Of a stretch of DNA of 64,000 bases, positions 17,876 through 28,908 are shown piece after piece. How positions within the stretch are numbered: position 1 is the stretch's first letter; every line of letters starts with the position of its first letter. This DNA is from Actinobaculum sp. 313 (GTDB taxonomy: Bacteria; Actinomycetota; Actinomycetes; Actinomycetales; Actinomycetaceae), in the NCBI RefSeq assembly GCF_003073475.1, contig NZ_CP029033.1, positions 372,001 to 436,000 on the forward strand. Direction: 5' to 3'. Below the pieces are notes generated by a model. That model was not told where the DNA came from, ran no database searches, and saw nothing but the letters and a program-made list of their open reading frames with translations. The translations under genes and the position numbers were made by a program.

Positions 17876-18072
17876 TCGTGCTATCCACAGGGTTGCCTGG
17901 GTTCGGGCGACGGTCTTCCTTGGGGTGATGAGGCATGGGGTGTTTTCCGGGCTCGGGCGGTGCTAGCCCAATCGTGATAACCCTCTAAACTGCCGCGCGG
18001 AGCACCTGCACATGACCGGCGTGACGTGCAAGAATAGGACTAGCCCGAACCAACCAATGGAGGTGGCAACCT

Positions 18073-18993
18073 ATGGTTTACCAGCACGAGAATCTTGTTG
18101 TCTGCGGCGTCGACGGCTCGGAGGCGTCTTTGAACGCCTTGACATGGGCGGCACACGAAGCGGCGTCGCGAGGCGCCCGGCTCGAGATTATGTGCTGCTA
18201 CGAAGAACGCACGTATTCCAAGCACGTAGGAAGCGGTGCAGAAGGCGGCGGTCTTCTGGTTGAGCGAGCGAAAGAGGTTCTGGATGAGGCGGGCGCCCTC
18301 GCCGCCGCTATTCACGATGACGTCGTCATGGCACTGGAAGCGGCCGACCCGACGAAGGCGCTTTTGGAGCGCTCGAAGAAGGCGGCACGTGTCGTTGTAG
18401 GCGCACGTGGCGGTTCGGGTGGTTTTGCGGACCGTATGCTGGGCTCCGTGGCCTCGGCGGTTTCGGCCCGCGCGTACTGCGCCGTCGTCGTAGTTCCCAC
18501 CCCCAATGTGAAGGCGGTTCTACCGGTCAAGCACATCGTATGCGGTGTCGATGGCTCGGAGGCCTCTCGCCTGGCGCTGCGTTTAGCCATCCGAGAAGCG
18601 TCTCGCTGGGGTGCGCGGTTGTCCTGCGTTGGTGCGGTTAATTTTGCCGGTGCGACCTGGCTGCCGGGCTCCGAATATCATCAAGAGGTACTTGACGACG
18701 TTCGTTCCGGGTTACGCGACATGGTTGAAGAATCCATGCAGGGCCTTGATGTGGATGTGCGGTGCCATGCGATTGAGGGGAATCCGGCGGCACTTATGGC
18801 CGAGTTTTCCACTGCGGTCGATCTTCTGATCGTGGGAACACGCGGTCGAGGCGGCTTCGCGGGGTTACTGTTAGGATCAACCAGTCAGGCGGTACTCCAC
18901 CACGCCGCCTGCCCGACGATTATCGTGCCGAAACGTACCAGCCAGAACGAGGACGCCATGGGTGCCGAAGTGCCCTGGCAGCGTCCTAGCTAG
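18073..18993 (+). CDS. universal stress protein, two tandem Usp domains
   Basis: 306 residues, GGAGGTGG before the ATG. Two Usp domains (about 1-145 and 155-295), each beginning with a HxVVCGVDGSEAS-type strand and ending with the nucleotide-binding pattern G-2X-G-9X-G-S: VVGARGGSGGFADRMLGSV and IVGTRGRGGFAGLLLGSTS. Tandem UspA proteins bind ATP and are linked to dormancy and stress survival in actinobacteria. Single-gene unit; the next feature is a tRNA. Confidence 0.92.
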   Translation: MVYQHENLVVCGVDGSEASLNALTWAAHEAASRGARLEIMCCYEERTYSKHVGSGAEGGGLLVERAKEVLDEAGALAAAIHDDVVMALEAADPTKALLERSKKAARVVVGARGGSGGFADRMLGSVASAVSARAYCAVVVVPTPNVKAVLPVKHIVCGVDGSEASRLALRLAIREASRWGARLSCVGAVNFAGATWLPGSEYHQEVLDDVRSGLRDMVEESMQGLDVDVRCHAIEGNPAALMAEFSTAVDLLIVGTRGRGGFAGLLLGSTSQAVLHHAACPTIIVPKRTSQNEDAMGAEVPWQRPS

Positions 18994-19133
18994 ACGTTGC
19001 TTGTGCCGAGCCCGTTTTGGCGTGAGACGAGGCCGCTCGTCGTGGTCGCCTGTCTGCTGGCCAGCAGGCGTGGCGCACCGCCGCGTAGGTGAAATAGGAC
19101 AGTCTGCAGAACAACGGGTAAACTGGCCTGCGC

Positions 19134-19205
19134 GCCCTCGTAGCTCAGGGGAAGAGCGACCGCCTCCTAAGCGGTAGGTCGAAGGTTCGAATCCTTTCGG
19201 GGGCA
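19134..19205 (+). tRNA. tRNA-Arg (anticodon CCT)
   Basis: Cloverleaf seen: acceptor GCCCTCG with CGGGGGC (one T-G pair), D arm GCTCAGGGGAAGAGC, anticodon stem ACCGC/GCGGT with loop CTCCTAA, T arm with GGTTCGAATCC. Discriminator A at 19205; CCA is not encoded. Reads AGG codons. Confidence 0.93.
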
Positions 19206-19354
19206 CTACCGGCGCGACTGGCAGTATTTCGCCTCGGTGGTTCCGTCGTGTCCGTCGCAGAAACTCCTGGGCTGTGCGAGAACGAATGGTTCCTGTTACT
19301 CGCCGCTCGGCGCGGTATCCCGAATTTGCTCCGGCGGGCGGATACCGTTGGTGT

Positions 19355-22300
19355 GTGAGTCCATTCTTTAGGCGTAACCGAGACAGAAAACCGGCAGATG
19401 CGGGGTTGCCCCCGAAGCGTCGTCCGCTTCTGCGGCGGACGCGCCATCAGCGCCGTCGGGCGGGGCACTCTCGGCACCGTCGGCCGAAGAGAGCGTTCTC
19501 CCGGCTGAGGAAACCGCCGTGGTTTCTGTTTCGCCTTCGTCCGCATCCGCCGCCTCCCCGGAGCCCGCACCTTCGCGCCTAGAACTGATTAGCAGTGCCT
19601 ATCACGCGTGGCACACCGAGCTCGCCGGGCTGGCCGGGGACATTACACAGACAATCAACGAGTCAGACCCGGCCGTTATCGACTTGACGCGACCGCACCC
19701 CACCGGGGGCGCACAAATGTATTCCGGGATGCCGACGTTGCTGACATCGTTGGTGCGGGAAGAGGAGGCACAGCAGGTAGCGCTGTCTCGCCTGGCGTCA
19801 TTACAGCGGCGTATCGAAGAGCTGTCCGAGCGATACGGTTACGCGCCGGTGACCATGGCAATTGACAATGTGACGTGGACCGAGCTTCCGGGAGGAAGCG
19901 TCGCGGCAGCCGATTTGGGTGCAGCCTATGAGGTAACGGGCGAGCTGCACCTCGACCCGGAGTCCGTCCGCCAGAACGCCGACGAAGCCATTGGCTTGGC
20001 GCGCGTCGACGGCGAGGATTCCGCAACAGCCCAGGACGGCTCCCCGGCGCAGTCCGCCGTCGACCCAAGCAGTGCGGCAGATGAGGGCCGAGAGAGCGAG
20101 GCAGGAGGGGAGCGCGACGACGGGCAGAAGGGCGATGACGCTGCCACCTCTGCCGACGAGGCATCGGAAGGGAACGCGCAGGTCAGCGTCATTGAAATGA
20201 ATCAGCCGGTGCTGCTGCGCACCGTGCGGCTGGAGCCTACCGGGACCAACGATGCGTATATCACCCTGACCGCGCGTTGCGAGGTCAATCCGACACTGCT
20301 GCGTGCGCTGCGCGCTCACGGCATTCCGGCGGAGGACGTGTCGCAACTGCGTTCTTTGGCCGCCGACCCGAATAGGGAGGACGAGGTCCTCGCGCGGGTC
20401 CGTGAACTGGGGCGCATCTATTTGCCCGGTTTTGAGTATCAGGTCTCGATGTTGCTGGGCAGTTTTGTACATCCCGGGCAGGTGTTGCTCTCCGACCTGG
20501 AGGCTATGAAGCCTTATATCGAGACATCGGGAATTATGGCGGCGCTGGCCGGAGATGAGCCGACACGCCGACTCTCGGTTGCGCCGCTACCGCCGGCGGA
20601 GCGCCGAGATCGTGCGCCCGAGGTCGAGCGGGGTGCCGGAGACCGTGATGTTGCGGAGTTGGCCGTTGTGGAGGCCGTGGCATCGGGACGCTCCGTCGTC
20701 GTCGATACGCCGCCCGGATCGCAGCGGGTGGGAACATTGGCCGCCATCGCGGCAGATGCGGCGGCGTCGGGGCGTTCAATGGTTTACATCCCGAGCCGCG
20801 CCTCGGCGGGGCGGGCCTTCACAGACGAGCTGAGAAGGCTCGGTCTGGGGGATCTGTATTTGGACTTCGCGGATCTCGATGCGGTGGCGATGCATTTGCG
20901 TACCGGTTTACGCCTGCGCAGCCCCGAACTCGACGACGACGCCACGTTGGACCTGCGTGCCCGACTGGCGGATGTGCGGCGGCAACTGGGTAACTACGTG
21001 GCCGCGCTGCACGAAGAGGATCCGAACTGGCATGAGTCGGTGCATTCACTGCTGGAGCGGCTGGCGGCGCTGACAACGGGAATGGATGCGCCGAAGAGCC
21101 GAGTCCGGTTGGGGTCCGACGACTTGGCGGAACTGGCGGAGAGATACGAGCAGCGGCGTGAATTGTTGTTGGAGGCCGCCGAGCTCGATGCGTTCGTGCC
21201 GCAGGATGCGGCATCCGCATGGGCCGGCGCAACCATAGCTGCGATTGAGGAAGGCGAGTCCGCCATGCAACGGGTGGCACGATTGGCCGATGAGATCCTT
21301 CCCGTCGTCATGGCGCAGTCACAGCGGGCCGCGGGTGAAACAGGCCTGGAGCGAGCGGTTACCTTCGCGGATTGGCAAGAGCAGCTCGACATGCTGGATG
21401 GAGTCTCCAGCACCCTCGACGTATTTGTGCCACAGATCTACGAGCGCTCCGCGATGGACATGGTGATCGCCACCGCCTCGAAAGAATGGCGGGAAACCCA
21501 CGGCGAGGAAATGAAGGGATCCGAGCGGCGGCGTTTGACGAAACAGGCCCGTGATTTCATTCGTCCGGGTGCCACGGTAACCGATTTGCACAAGGAACTG
21601 GTCACCGTGCAAAAGCAGCGTGAGGTATGGCGGCGTTACTGCTCGGAAGAGGGCTGGCCGAAGCTCCCGGACGGGATGGCGCAGATCAAGGCCTCAGCGG
21701 ACGAGGCGCGGCGCGAGATTGCGACATTGCAAGCGGTGCTGCCAGAAGGGCGGGAGCTTCGTGAGTTGCCGCTGGAGGAACTGCTGGCAACTGTTCGGCG
21801 TATGAAGGATGACACGGAGACTATGTCGGTCCTGCCTCGTCGCAACGAGATCCTTGCCCAGTTGCGCGACGGCGGACTAGGCGCCTTCCTTGATGACTTG
21901 GCGTCTCGCGGTGTTTCTACCGCGGACGCCGTGAGTGCGGAGTTGGAGCTTGTGTACACGAGTTCCATTTTCGAGCAGTTGGTCGGCAAGTCGCCGGAGT
22001 TGGCCCGCATGGGTCCGGCGGAACTGACCGAGCTGAGCTCATCGTTACGGCAGTTGGATAAGGCACACACCGCTACCCTCGCCGGGCCAGTGAGCCGGGC
22101 CGCGGTGAGGATCATGCGTGAAACCATCTCAAAGCGCCGCGATGACACCATGAAGCTCGATGCGCAGCTGGCGCGCTATTCTACCGGCGGCCTGCGTGAC
22201 GCCATTGCGGCCTACCCGCGGCTTGTACAGGTGTCACGTCCGGTATGGGTTATTCCGTCAATGGTTGCGGCGGAGTTCGTTCCACCGATGCCCTGGGTCG

Positions 22301-23968
22301 ATATTGTTGTTATGGACGACACGGACAGCGTGCGGGTCTCATCGGCAGTCTCTATGCTCATGCGCGGCCGCCAGATCGTGGTGGCAGGCGATCTGCGACG
22401 CGGAGATGACGGTACAGCGGTGAAGGCCTTCGCGGATGTCCTTCCTGTATGTCAGCTTCCGACGCTGCGCGCCCGTCATGATGAACTCGCCACTCAGACC
22501 CTGCGGGAGCAGGGGTATGCCGACGTGTTGGAGATGGTGCCGTTGGCGGCGGCGAGCGAACGCTCTCGCCTCGTGGTTGTTGATGGACGCGGCGTCCCTC
22601 TCCGACCACCGGTATCGTGGAAGGCACTCAGGTTGAGGTTGACGCGGTTGTCGATGCCGTGGTCGATCACGTGTTGACGGACCCGAGCATTCGCTCGCCG
22701 TGGTTTGCGTGTCACAGCAGCACGCCGTGCGGGTACGTGAGGCGATTAAGAAGACTGCGGCAAACTCGAGCGCTTTGGCATCGCTGGTCAGCCCTGACGG
22801 TCCGGAGCCCTTCGCGGTATTGGATATAACGCAGTGTGCCGGGCTGCGCCGCGATTCCATCATCCTCTCGGTCGGTTACGGTAAGACGGTTCATGGTCGA
22901 GTGTTGCACACCTTCGGCTCCCTTGCGACACCGGATGGCGTGACCGGTCTGGTGAATGCGGTGGAGTCCGCGCGTGACCAGTTGACGATTATTTCCGCGC
23001 TGGGTCCGGGGGAGATCGGAACGGATCTGATTACCTCGCCGGGGCCACGTTTGCTGGCTAAGCTCATTGATCGTGCCGCCGGGCGGGATATCCCGTTGGA
23101 CCCGGCGGAGTCGGGCCAGGCCGTTGACCCGTTGTTGGCGGATCTGGCGGCGCGTGTCGAACGGGCCGGTTGGGTTACTGCGGCGAATTTCGGATACGAG
23201 GAGGGAATACGAATTCCTCTTGTGGCCGGGCATCATTCCCTGCCGGGCACGTGGCGCGTGGCGGTTCTTCTTGACGACGACGCTTACATGGCGGAGCCTT
23301 CGCAGCGACGCCGTGATCGTTACTGGGCGGAGCGCCTGGAGGCGCGGGGCTGGTCGGTTGTACAGACCTTCTCCACTTCATTGTTTATCGATCCGGTGGG
23401 GCAGGCGGAACGTGTGATTGCTTTGCTGGAGGAGATCCGTGGGCAGGCGTTGGAAGCTGCTCGTGGCCCGGTGACCGTTGCGGTTCCCGTGCTGGATGAC
23501 CAGTGGCTGAAGGCGGACGAGCCGGAGGGGGGCGAACTCGGAGCCGGGGGCGTGCAGGCGGTTCAGGCTGTACCGCGCGGTCCACGTCCGCAGATCACGG
23601 CCGGACTGCCACTCGCCGCATACTCTGATGATCAGTTGGATGAGATGATTGCGTGGATCGCGAGTGACGCGGTTCCTCGTACCGAGGATGGCCTGGTGCT
23701 GGCGTTGCGCGAGGAGCTTGATGTGCGTCGGCGTGGCAGCCAGACCGAAGCGGTGTTGCGTAACGTCGTGCGGCGCTCGGGCTTGGCGGCCACGCACGGT
23801 GATGATCGGGATTCCGCGAGTGCTGTGGCAGCGGGTGGGCTAGCCGCTTTGTCGAGCACGGCCGGGAGTGCGGTTGGCGGTACGGAAGCCGTAGCAGATT
23901 CCGCGGCCGACGACGGCGCTACGGACGGCGACCATGGCGCTGCCGATGGCGCGCGTTCGGCGGAGTAA
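19355..23968 (+). CDS. giant SF1 helicase-like / MTES_1575 nuclease-like protein with altered motifs, frameshifted
   Basis: About 1,535 residues in three or four frames. The layout matches actinobacterial SF1 helicases with a C-terminal MTES_1575-type endonuclease domain, but the ATPase signatures are degenerate: Walker A reads TPPGSQRVG (no GKS/T), Walker B reads VVMDDTDS where DEASQ is expected, motif III reads GDLRRGD, and motif VI reads VNAVESARDQL in place of LNVAVTRAR. Motif V-like RRDSIILSVGYG and the nuclease block RRRDRYWAERLEARGW are retained. One-base gaps near 19402, 22594 and 22691 explain the shifts. The longest uninterrupted part starts at GTG 19519; the Ala/Ser-rich N terminus continues in frame upstream, hence start 19355. 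Probably not an active helicase; function unknown. Confidence 0.75.
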
Positions 23969-23982
23969 GAGGCGGAGTGAGA

Positions 23983-24237
23983 ATGGGGCGGCAGCATCGC
24001 GCGGCAATGCGCCTCTCACGGGTTGATCGAGAGCGGTTGGAATCCGGCGAGTTCGCGCACCCGGAGGATGCGCTGCGGGCAGCGGCGCAGGAGTCCGTGG
24101 CGGATAATGCGCGCGGCGCGGCTGCGGCCGAGCATGCTGGAGCGGCGAGCGCGCAGCGACGCGATGGGATCCAGGCCCGCGATGCGCACGAGCAGGATCT
24201 ACTGGCTGAGCTTCCCCCGCATTTTGGAAAGCTGTAA
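23983..24237 (+). CDS. small conserved-type hypothetical protein
   Basis: 84 residues from ATG 23983 (GTG at 23977 also in frame), 14 bases after the giant helicase-like gene, with GAGGCGGAG before it, so probably co-expressed. Ala- and Arg-rich helix with an acidic end LLAELPPHFGKL; short proteins with a similar PPHFGK-like end exist in actinobacteria, as far as I recall. No function is assigned. Confidence 0.6.
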   Translation: MGRQHRAAMRLSRVDRERLESGEFAHPEDALRAAAQESVADNARGAAAAEHAGAASAQRRDGIQARDAHEQDLLAELPPHFGKL

Positions 24238-24554
24238 CGTGCGGCGGGAGTGCCTAGAGGCGCGGTACCGGACGGAAGCTGGCGGCCGGGAGCGGGAAGA
24301 TACCACGGCGAGTAGAGTCTCGATCCCGCTGCGAGCATGAGCTTCCCTTTAGCCGCATAGCGTTACGCACTACAAGCGCAGGCGAAGAGCCGAGTAGCAC
24401 CCATATGCGAGGGGTGCGGAACCTCTGCGGATTCCGCACCCCTGTTCAGTCACGTTCCAGCGTCGCTGCCGTGGCTCAGCCCTGGCCTCGGCGGGCCCGT
24501 GGCACCGCTGCGCCGACGCGCGTTGCCCGGCTGGCGGCGCGGCCGGCACCCGGC
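24238..24554. terminator. convergent intergenic region with bidirectional terminator
   Basis: At 24410-24443 AGGGGTGCGGAA and TTCCGCACCCCT form a perfect 12-bp stem with a 10-base loop, placed between the convergent small gene and mscL; it probably ends both. Nothing else recognised. Confidence 0.75.
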
Positions 24555-24971
24555 TCAGCTAGTGGCACCCGCGGAGCCGTTGCGTGCGAGCAGGTCGCGG
24601 ATCTCGGTCAGCAGTGCGACGTCGTCGGAGGGTGTCTCTGCCGCCGCGTCATCTTCGGCCTTCTTGCGGGCTTCAAGGCGCTCGTTGAACTTGTTCATAG
24701 GCAGAACAATGAAGAAGTAGAGTGCTGCCGCGATGAGGAGGAAGTTGACGAGTGCGGTGACTACGAAGCCTGGTTGAATGGTGGCGTTCCGGAAGGTGAT
24801 TGTCCAGATTTCGTTGAAGTTCGGTTTACCGAAGACGCCGGAAACGAACGGCATGATGACGTAATCGACGAGGTGCTGAACAATCGGCTGGAATGCGCCT
24901 CCGATAATAATGCCCACGGCCATGTCTACGACATTTCCGCGTGTGATGAAGTCTTTGAATCCCTTAAGCAT
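24555..24971 (-). CDS. mscL: large-conductance mechanosensitive channel MscL
   Basis: 138 residues. The N terminus MLKGFKDFITRGNVVDMAVG and the pore helix (VGIIIGGAFQPIVQHLVDYVIMP) are classical; TM2 (about 68-92) follows a periplasmic loop, then a charged cytoplasmic helix. It forms a homopentameric pore that opens under membrane tension to release solutes on hypo-osmotic shock. It stands next to SAF, FmdB and 5-FTHF cyclo-ligase genes, a common actinobacterial order. Confidence 0.96.
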   Translation of the reverse strand: MLKGFKDFITRGNVVDMAVGIIIGGAFQPIVQHLVDYVIMPFVSGVFGKPNFNEIWTITFRNATIQPGFVVTALVNFLLIAAALYFFIVLPMNKFNERLEARKKAEDDAAAETPSDDVALLTEIRDLLARNGSAGATS

Positions 24972-25051
24972 GAAGCTCCCTTACAGTCCTTTTGTAGTTG
25001 ACGGTTGAGCGGGCGAACGCAGCGGCGATCGCCGGGCAGGGGCGTGGCCCA

Positions 25052-25690
25052 TCATGCAGGATCTAGTAGGACGACCTGCATGGTCGTCCTCGCTCCATAT
25101 CCGAGGACTAGACTAGCGGCATTCTGCGGCACAGACACGTACAGAATGCGAGTGTTACTCTCTTCACTGAGAAAACCGCCGCTCGACTCTGTGAGTCCGA
25201 CGCCAACCACGGTGGCTTTGTCAGTGACAAGCACGGCCTCGCCGGTATCCGCATAATCATCGGGTGGTGCGTAGAGCGCAACCGACGCTCCCGGTTGCGC
25301 CAGTTCTTCCGTCCCGTCGGCGGTTATGGTGACGGATACGATTACACGCCCGGGTGGAGCAGAAGCGAGAAAGTCGCTGGACAGCAGCATCGTAGATGAC
25401 AGTGGCATTCCGGCGGGTAGAGAGGTGGTCAGAATGCGATCTGTGGCGGCGTCCGTCTGTGTGAGAACACCGTGCGGAACTAGATCGCGTGGCACTTCCA
25501 CAAGTGCGAGGTCACTGCCGCCAAGCTTCGACCCGGCAGATAGTTCGCGGGAAGAAACCACAACCTGTGCCATCGGCGTTTTAACCTCGGAAATGGCGGA
25601 AACCACGGCGGATAACATGGCCAGCACGGTCAGCGCTGCGAGGAGGTAACGTAAGCGCCACAGCGTAGCCCGTAGACGAGTCAATCTCAT
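25052..25690 (-). CDS. SAF-domain protein (CpaB/RcpC-like)
   Basis: 212 residues: a signal anchor (about 13-35), then an SAF domain (about 45-105; VVVSSRELSAGSKLGGSDLALVEVP) and a beta-rich C-terminal part (EELAQPGASVALYAPPDD). In Flp pilus systems CpaB supports secretin assembly, but in actinobacteria similar proteins sit beside mscL and fmdB without pilus genes, as here. Function in this setting is unknown. Confidence 0.8.
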   Translation of the reverse strand: MRLTRLRATLWRLRYLLAALTVLAMLSAVVSAISEVKTPMAQVVVSSRELSAGSKLGGSDLALVEVPRDLVPHGVLTQTDAATDRILTTSLPAGMPLSSTMLLSSDFLASAPPGRVIVSVTITADGTEELAQPGASVALYAPPDDYADTGEAVLVTDKATVVGVGLTESSGGFLSEESNTRILYVSVPQNAASLVLGYGARTTMQVVLLDPA

Positions 25691-26040
25691 GCACTCACGT
25701 TAGGAGGAAGGAGCGAGCGCGTGCCCGCGTCATTCGCACACTGTGGATAGGTGCCGCATCTCACCGTCTGTGGGGACACCGAGCGATTCACACCGAGCAG
25801 CAATGCTGCAGTCAGCATTTCAAAGTGCGGCGCCAGGGGTTTCGTGAAAGATATCGGCGCCAGGCGCCTTGGGACTTCAAGGCGGGGTGGTGCCACGTGT
25901 GGCTTGAAAGAAATCAAAACCGCGTGGCGTGAAAGAAACTGACACCAGGCGTCTCGTGATTTCAAGGCGGGTGCGGCGCGAGGCGTCTCGTGAAGGTAAA
26001 AGACTGCGGCGGAAAGTAATGGCCGCGGCGGGTGGATCGG
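25691..26040. repeat. intergenic region with degenerate tandem repeats
   Basis: 350 bp between the FmdB and SAF genes. A unit of about 50 bp (CGTGAAAGA..., then CCAGGCG..., then TTCAAGGCGGG) occurs at 25843-25893 and 25928-25979, 85 bp apart, with partial copies on either side. No coding signals; it may also hold the SAF gene promoter. Confidence 0.6.
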
Positions 26041-26385
26041 CTACGATGCGTTACTTGTGGCGCGGCCGGGAGCGCTGGTGGACGCCTTCGTCTCGCTCTT
26101 CGACGACGAGTCGACGCTGGAGGAGTCACTACTCGATGCTTTAGAGTCCCCAGGCGCGGAGGAAGAATCAGCATGTGAAGAGTCAGCCGAGCGGAGCGCA
26201 CCGGAGCTGGAACGTGCGTCGTTGTGATAGAAACCGGAGCCCTTGAAAACGATGCCGACAGAGTTGAATAACTTGCGCAGGTGACCGCCGCACGCCTCGC
26301 ACACCGTCAATGGGTCATCAGAGAACGACTGATGAATATCGAACTCATTCCCACACGCGGTGCAGTGATACGAATACGTTGGCAC
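26041..26385 (-). CDS. FmdB family zinc-ribbon protein
   Basis: 114 residues from GTG 26385 with AAAGGA upstream; longer in-frame starts are rejected because the family begins (V/M)PTYxYxC. The N-terminal 45 residues form a CxxC zinc ribbon (HCTACGNEF, then VCEACGG) followed by FKGSGFYHND. The remaining half is a Ser-rich, low-complexity tail (SSDSSSVDSSS). The family is a putative regulator; role unproven. Placed between 5-FTHF cyclo-ligase and SAF genes. Confidence 0.9.
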   Translation of the reverse strand: MPTYSYHCTACGNEFDIHQSFSDDPLTVCEACGGHLRKLFNSVGIVFKGSGFYHNDARSSSGALRSADSSHADSSSAPGDSKASSSDSSSVDSSSKSETKASTSAPGRATSNAS

Positions 26386-26534
26386 GCTTAGGTCCTTTCC
26401 CTGGCAGTAACTCCGAGTGTCAAGAATACTCCGAATTCGCCCGGTCGGCTGGCGCACGGGATACCCAGGGTCAGTCGGCGCCATAATACGCGCCCGGTCG
26501 GCTGGCGCATGCGATTGCCGATGAGACCCATCCT

Positions 26535-27176
26535 TTAGAGGACGGCTACAGGCTCCGTCGCACCGCAGGCGCCCCACCGATCAGGAAGGAGCACGTAGCT
26601 GACCTGCTGATCGGTATCGCATTGCGGTAGGTCAATATCCACGTATTCTTCCGGATACACCATTGCGCCAACGCGGGTTTCGGGTCGGATTTGTTTCAGG
26701 ACGCGGTCGTACCAGCCGCCGCCCTGCCCAATACGGTTTCCGTGATGATCCACCAGCATGGCGGGAACGAGCATAACATCGACCTCCGCGAGGATTTCCG
26801 ACCCGATGGCGTCGCCACTGGGTTCGGGAGGCCGACCGGGAGCCAACACCGCCAAATCGTCGGCGCCGCGGTACCATCCCCATTCGCGTGCCAAACCGGG
26901 CCCAAGCTTCGGCAGCAGTACCCGCCGCCCTGCCACGATTAAGGCTTCACAGAGTTCTAGCGTGGGAGGTTCGTTATTCACGGAGGCATACACGGCGATG
27001 ATTTGAGCGTCGTCGATAAAATCCATCGCGGTGGCCACCCACTGGTTGCCGAGTTCGCCACGAATGTTGGCGGGCCGCCGAGAACGGTGCTCGCGCGCCG
27101 TTGCCCGCAACACCTGCTTGGCGTCTTCCACATCCATGCCTGAGACATCAGGGAGTGTCACCCTGTCCATACGCAT
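26535..27176 (-). CDS. 5-formyltetrahydrofolate cyclo-ligase
   Basis: 213 residues from ATG 27176 (an upstream ATG at 27218 and one at 27170 are alternatives). ATP-dependent conversion of 5-formyl-THF to 5,10-methenyl-THF. Seen: the basic N-terminal segment (LRATAREHRSRRP), a central YASVNNEPPTLELCEAL strand-helix, VDVMLVPAMLVDHHGNRIGQG and the signature GGGWYDRVL near the C terminus. Divergent from glp, with the shared promoter region of about 150 bases. Confidence 0.93.
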   Translation of the reverse strand: MRMDRVTLPDVSGMDVEDAKQVLRATAREHRSRRPANIRGELGNQWVATAMDFIDDAQIIAVYASVNNEPPTLELCEALIVAGRRVLLPKLGPGLAREWGWYRGADDLAVLAPGRPPEPSGDAIGSEILAEVDVMLVPAMLVDHHGNRIGQGGGWYDRVLKQIRPETRVGAMVYPEEYVDIDLPQCDTDQQVSYVLLPDRWGACGATEPVAVL

Positions 27177-27328
27177 AGCCCCATTCTTGCACGCCAGGCG
27201 TGCGCCCGCCATCGCCATGCACCCATTCCAGTGGGAGCAACCGGGGAGTTATCCCCAGCTGGCGGCGATTCACAGGTAATCTGGGTGTCGGAGAGTCGGG
27301 ACGACATCAGAAGCCGCGGGAGGACACC

Positions 27329-28539
27329 ATGAAAAGCGTTGCCAGACACCTCGACGAGTGCTTGGAGGCCGCGAAGCCGCTCCCGCCCTTTGACGTTGAA
27401 CTGTCGGACGCTTTTTCTTGCATTCTTGCCGAGGACGTGCGATCAACGGTGGATGTGCCGGTGGCGGACCTGGCAGCACGAGACGGGTACGCTGTGGCGG
27501 CCTCCGACACGCTGGGAGCCGCTGACGATCCCGTCCGTATGCACGTGGTGGCCGACATGTATGCGGATTCCATGGAAACGGTCCGCCATGTGGAGGGTAC
27601 GGCAGTGCGCATTGCGTCGGGTGCACGAATGCCCGGTGGTGCGAACGCCGTCGTCCCCCTGGAGAAAACGGATCAGGGAACTGCGGAGGTGTTGATCAGC
27701 GTGTCTGTTCGCAGTGGCGACAACGTCCGCCAACAGGCCGAGGATCTCGCCGCGGGCGAGGTGATCCTGGAACGGGGGACGCGCATATCCGCCCGCCATA
27801 TCGCCTTGCTAGCGGCTGCGGGGCGCTCGCGGGTCACGGTACGGCCGGCGCCGCGCGTCGTCGTTATGAGTGTGGGCGACGAACTCGTCGAACCGGGGCG
27901 CCCGTTATCGCCCGGCAAGGTGTACGATGCCGACTCCCATGCTTTGGCGACGGCGGTACGAGCAGCCGGTGCCGTGGTCTACCGGGTATCTGCGGTGTCA
28001 GACGAGAAGCGGACGTTGCGCGACGCGCTGGAGGATCAGCTGGTGCGCGCGGACGTGATCATTACCACCGGCGGCTTGTCATACGGTGGGGGAGATACGG
28101 TCAAGGAGGTCTTGTCGCCCTCGGCTCGGTACGTTTCGACAATGTGGCCATGAGTCCGGGACGTCAAATGGGAGTCGGGACGGTCGGTGATGGCACGCTG
28201 ATCTTCTGCCTGCCGGGTGACCCGGTTGTGGCGTTGGTGGCATTCGAGGTGTTTGTGCGTCCGGCGCTGCGGAAGATGGCGGGATACACGCATTTGAATA
28301 CGCGCATGATAGGCGCGCGGGCCGCGCGGGGACTTGTATCCGACGCGGGATTGCAGGACTATGTGCCGGTCAAGGTGACGGGTGGACCGGCAGACGGCTA
28401 CGAATTCTCCCCAACAGGAGAATCGAGGCATCCGCTGCTTAATGGGCTGGCGAGCGCGAACGGTCTAGCGGTGGTACCGGCAGATCAGACCACGGTGGCG
28501 ATTGGTGACACTCTGGAGTGCATGATTCTCAACGGGTGA
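27329..28539 (+). CDS. glp: gephyrin-like molybdotransferase Glp (MoeA homolog), frameshifted
   Basis: About 403 residues from ATG 27329 (GGGAGG upstream), in two frames. MoeA-type blocks: AARDGYAVAASDT, ASGARMPGGANAVVP, VMSVGDELVEPG, TTGGLSYGGGD and, after the break, MSPGRQMGVG and FCLPGDPVVALVAFEVFVRPAL. The loop usually PGNP reads PGDP. Adding one G near 28110 gives a continuous LSALGSVRFDNVAMSPG. Because the next gene has the features of GlpR, I call it Glp, the actinobacterial gephyrin-like protein shown in corynebacteria to act with GlpR in division and polar growth, rather than the cofactor enzyme. No other molybdopterin gene is in the window. Confidence 0.82.
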
Positions 28540-28908
28540 CGGCCACTCCAAGTGGCCGTCCAGTTGTAGCTGGCATTGAGTGCGCGACACTCTGCGGATA
28601 GGTACTATCGCCATGCACTGCGTAGCAGGCCCGGGCCGGAACGGCGGGTGTAAACGCGAGACGGCAATGGTATACGCCGACGCGGTACCAGAGCCTATTC
28701 AACCGTGGTTTTTCGATGGCGGTTGATGGAGCGGATACCCGGGAGAGGCAGCCGCAGGCGAACGAAGTAAGCGCAGGTTCGCGGAGCGAGGGCAAGACGT
28801 GTGACGTAGGACTGCGAAGTGCGGCATGTGGGTGATTCGCCACGGGAAAACGGCAACACGCGCCCGATGCTATCGGCCATCGGGGCAGATCGCCGATAGC
28901 GTTGGAAC
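28540..28908. other. spacer between glp and glpR, no gene seen
   Basis: About 370 bp. A GGCCACTCCAAGTGGCC palindrome (28541-28557) directly after the glp stop can form a hairpin and may end or attenuate the transcript. TATCGGC/GCCGATAG around 28870-28900 is a second short inverted repeat just before glpR. Confidence 0.5.

Noticed and set aside
24482-24554. A tRNA or structured RNA in the GC-rich stretch before mscL
   Set aside because: No cloverleaf arms or T-loop consensus found; the sequence is just GC-rich, with the hairpin at 24410 accounting for the visible pairing.
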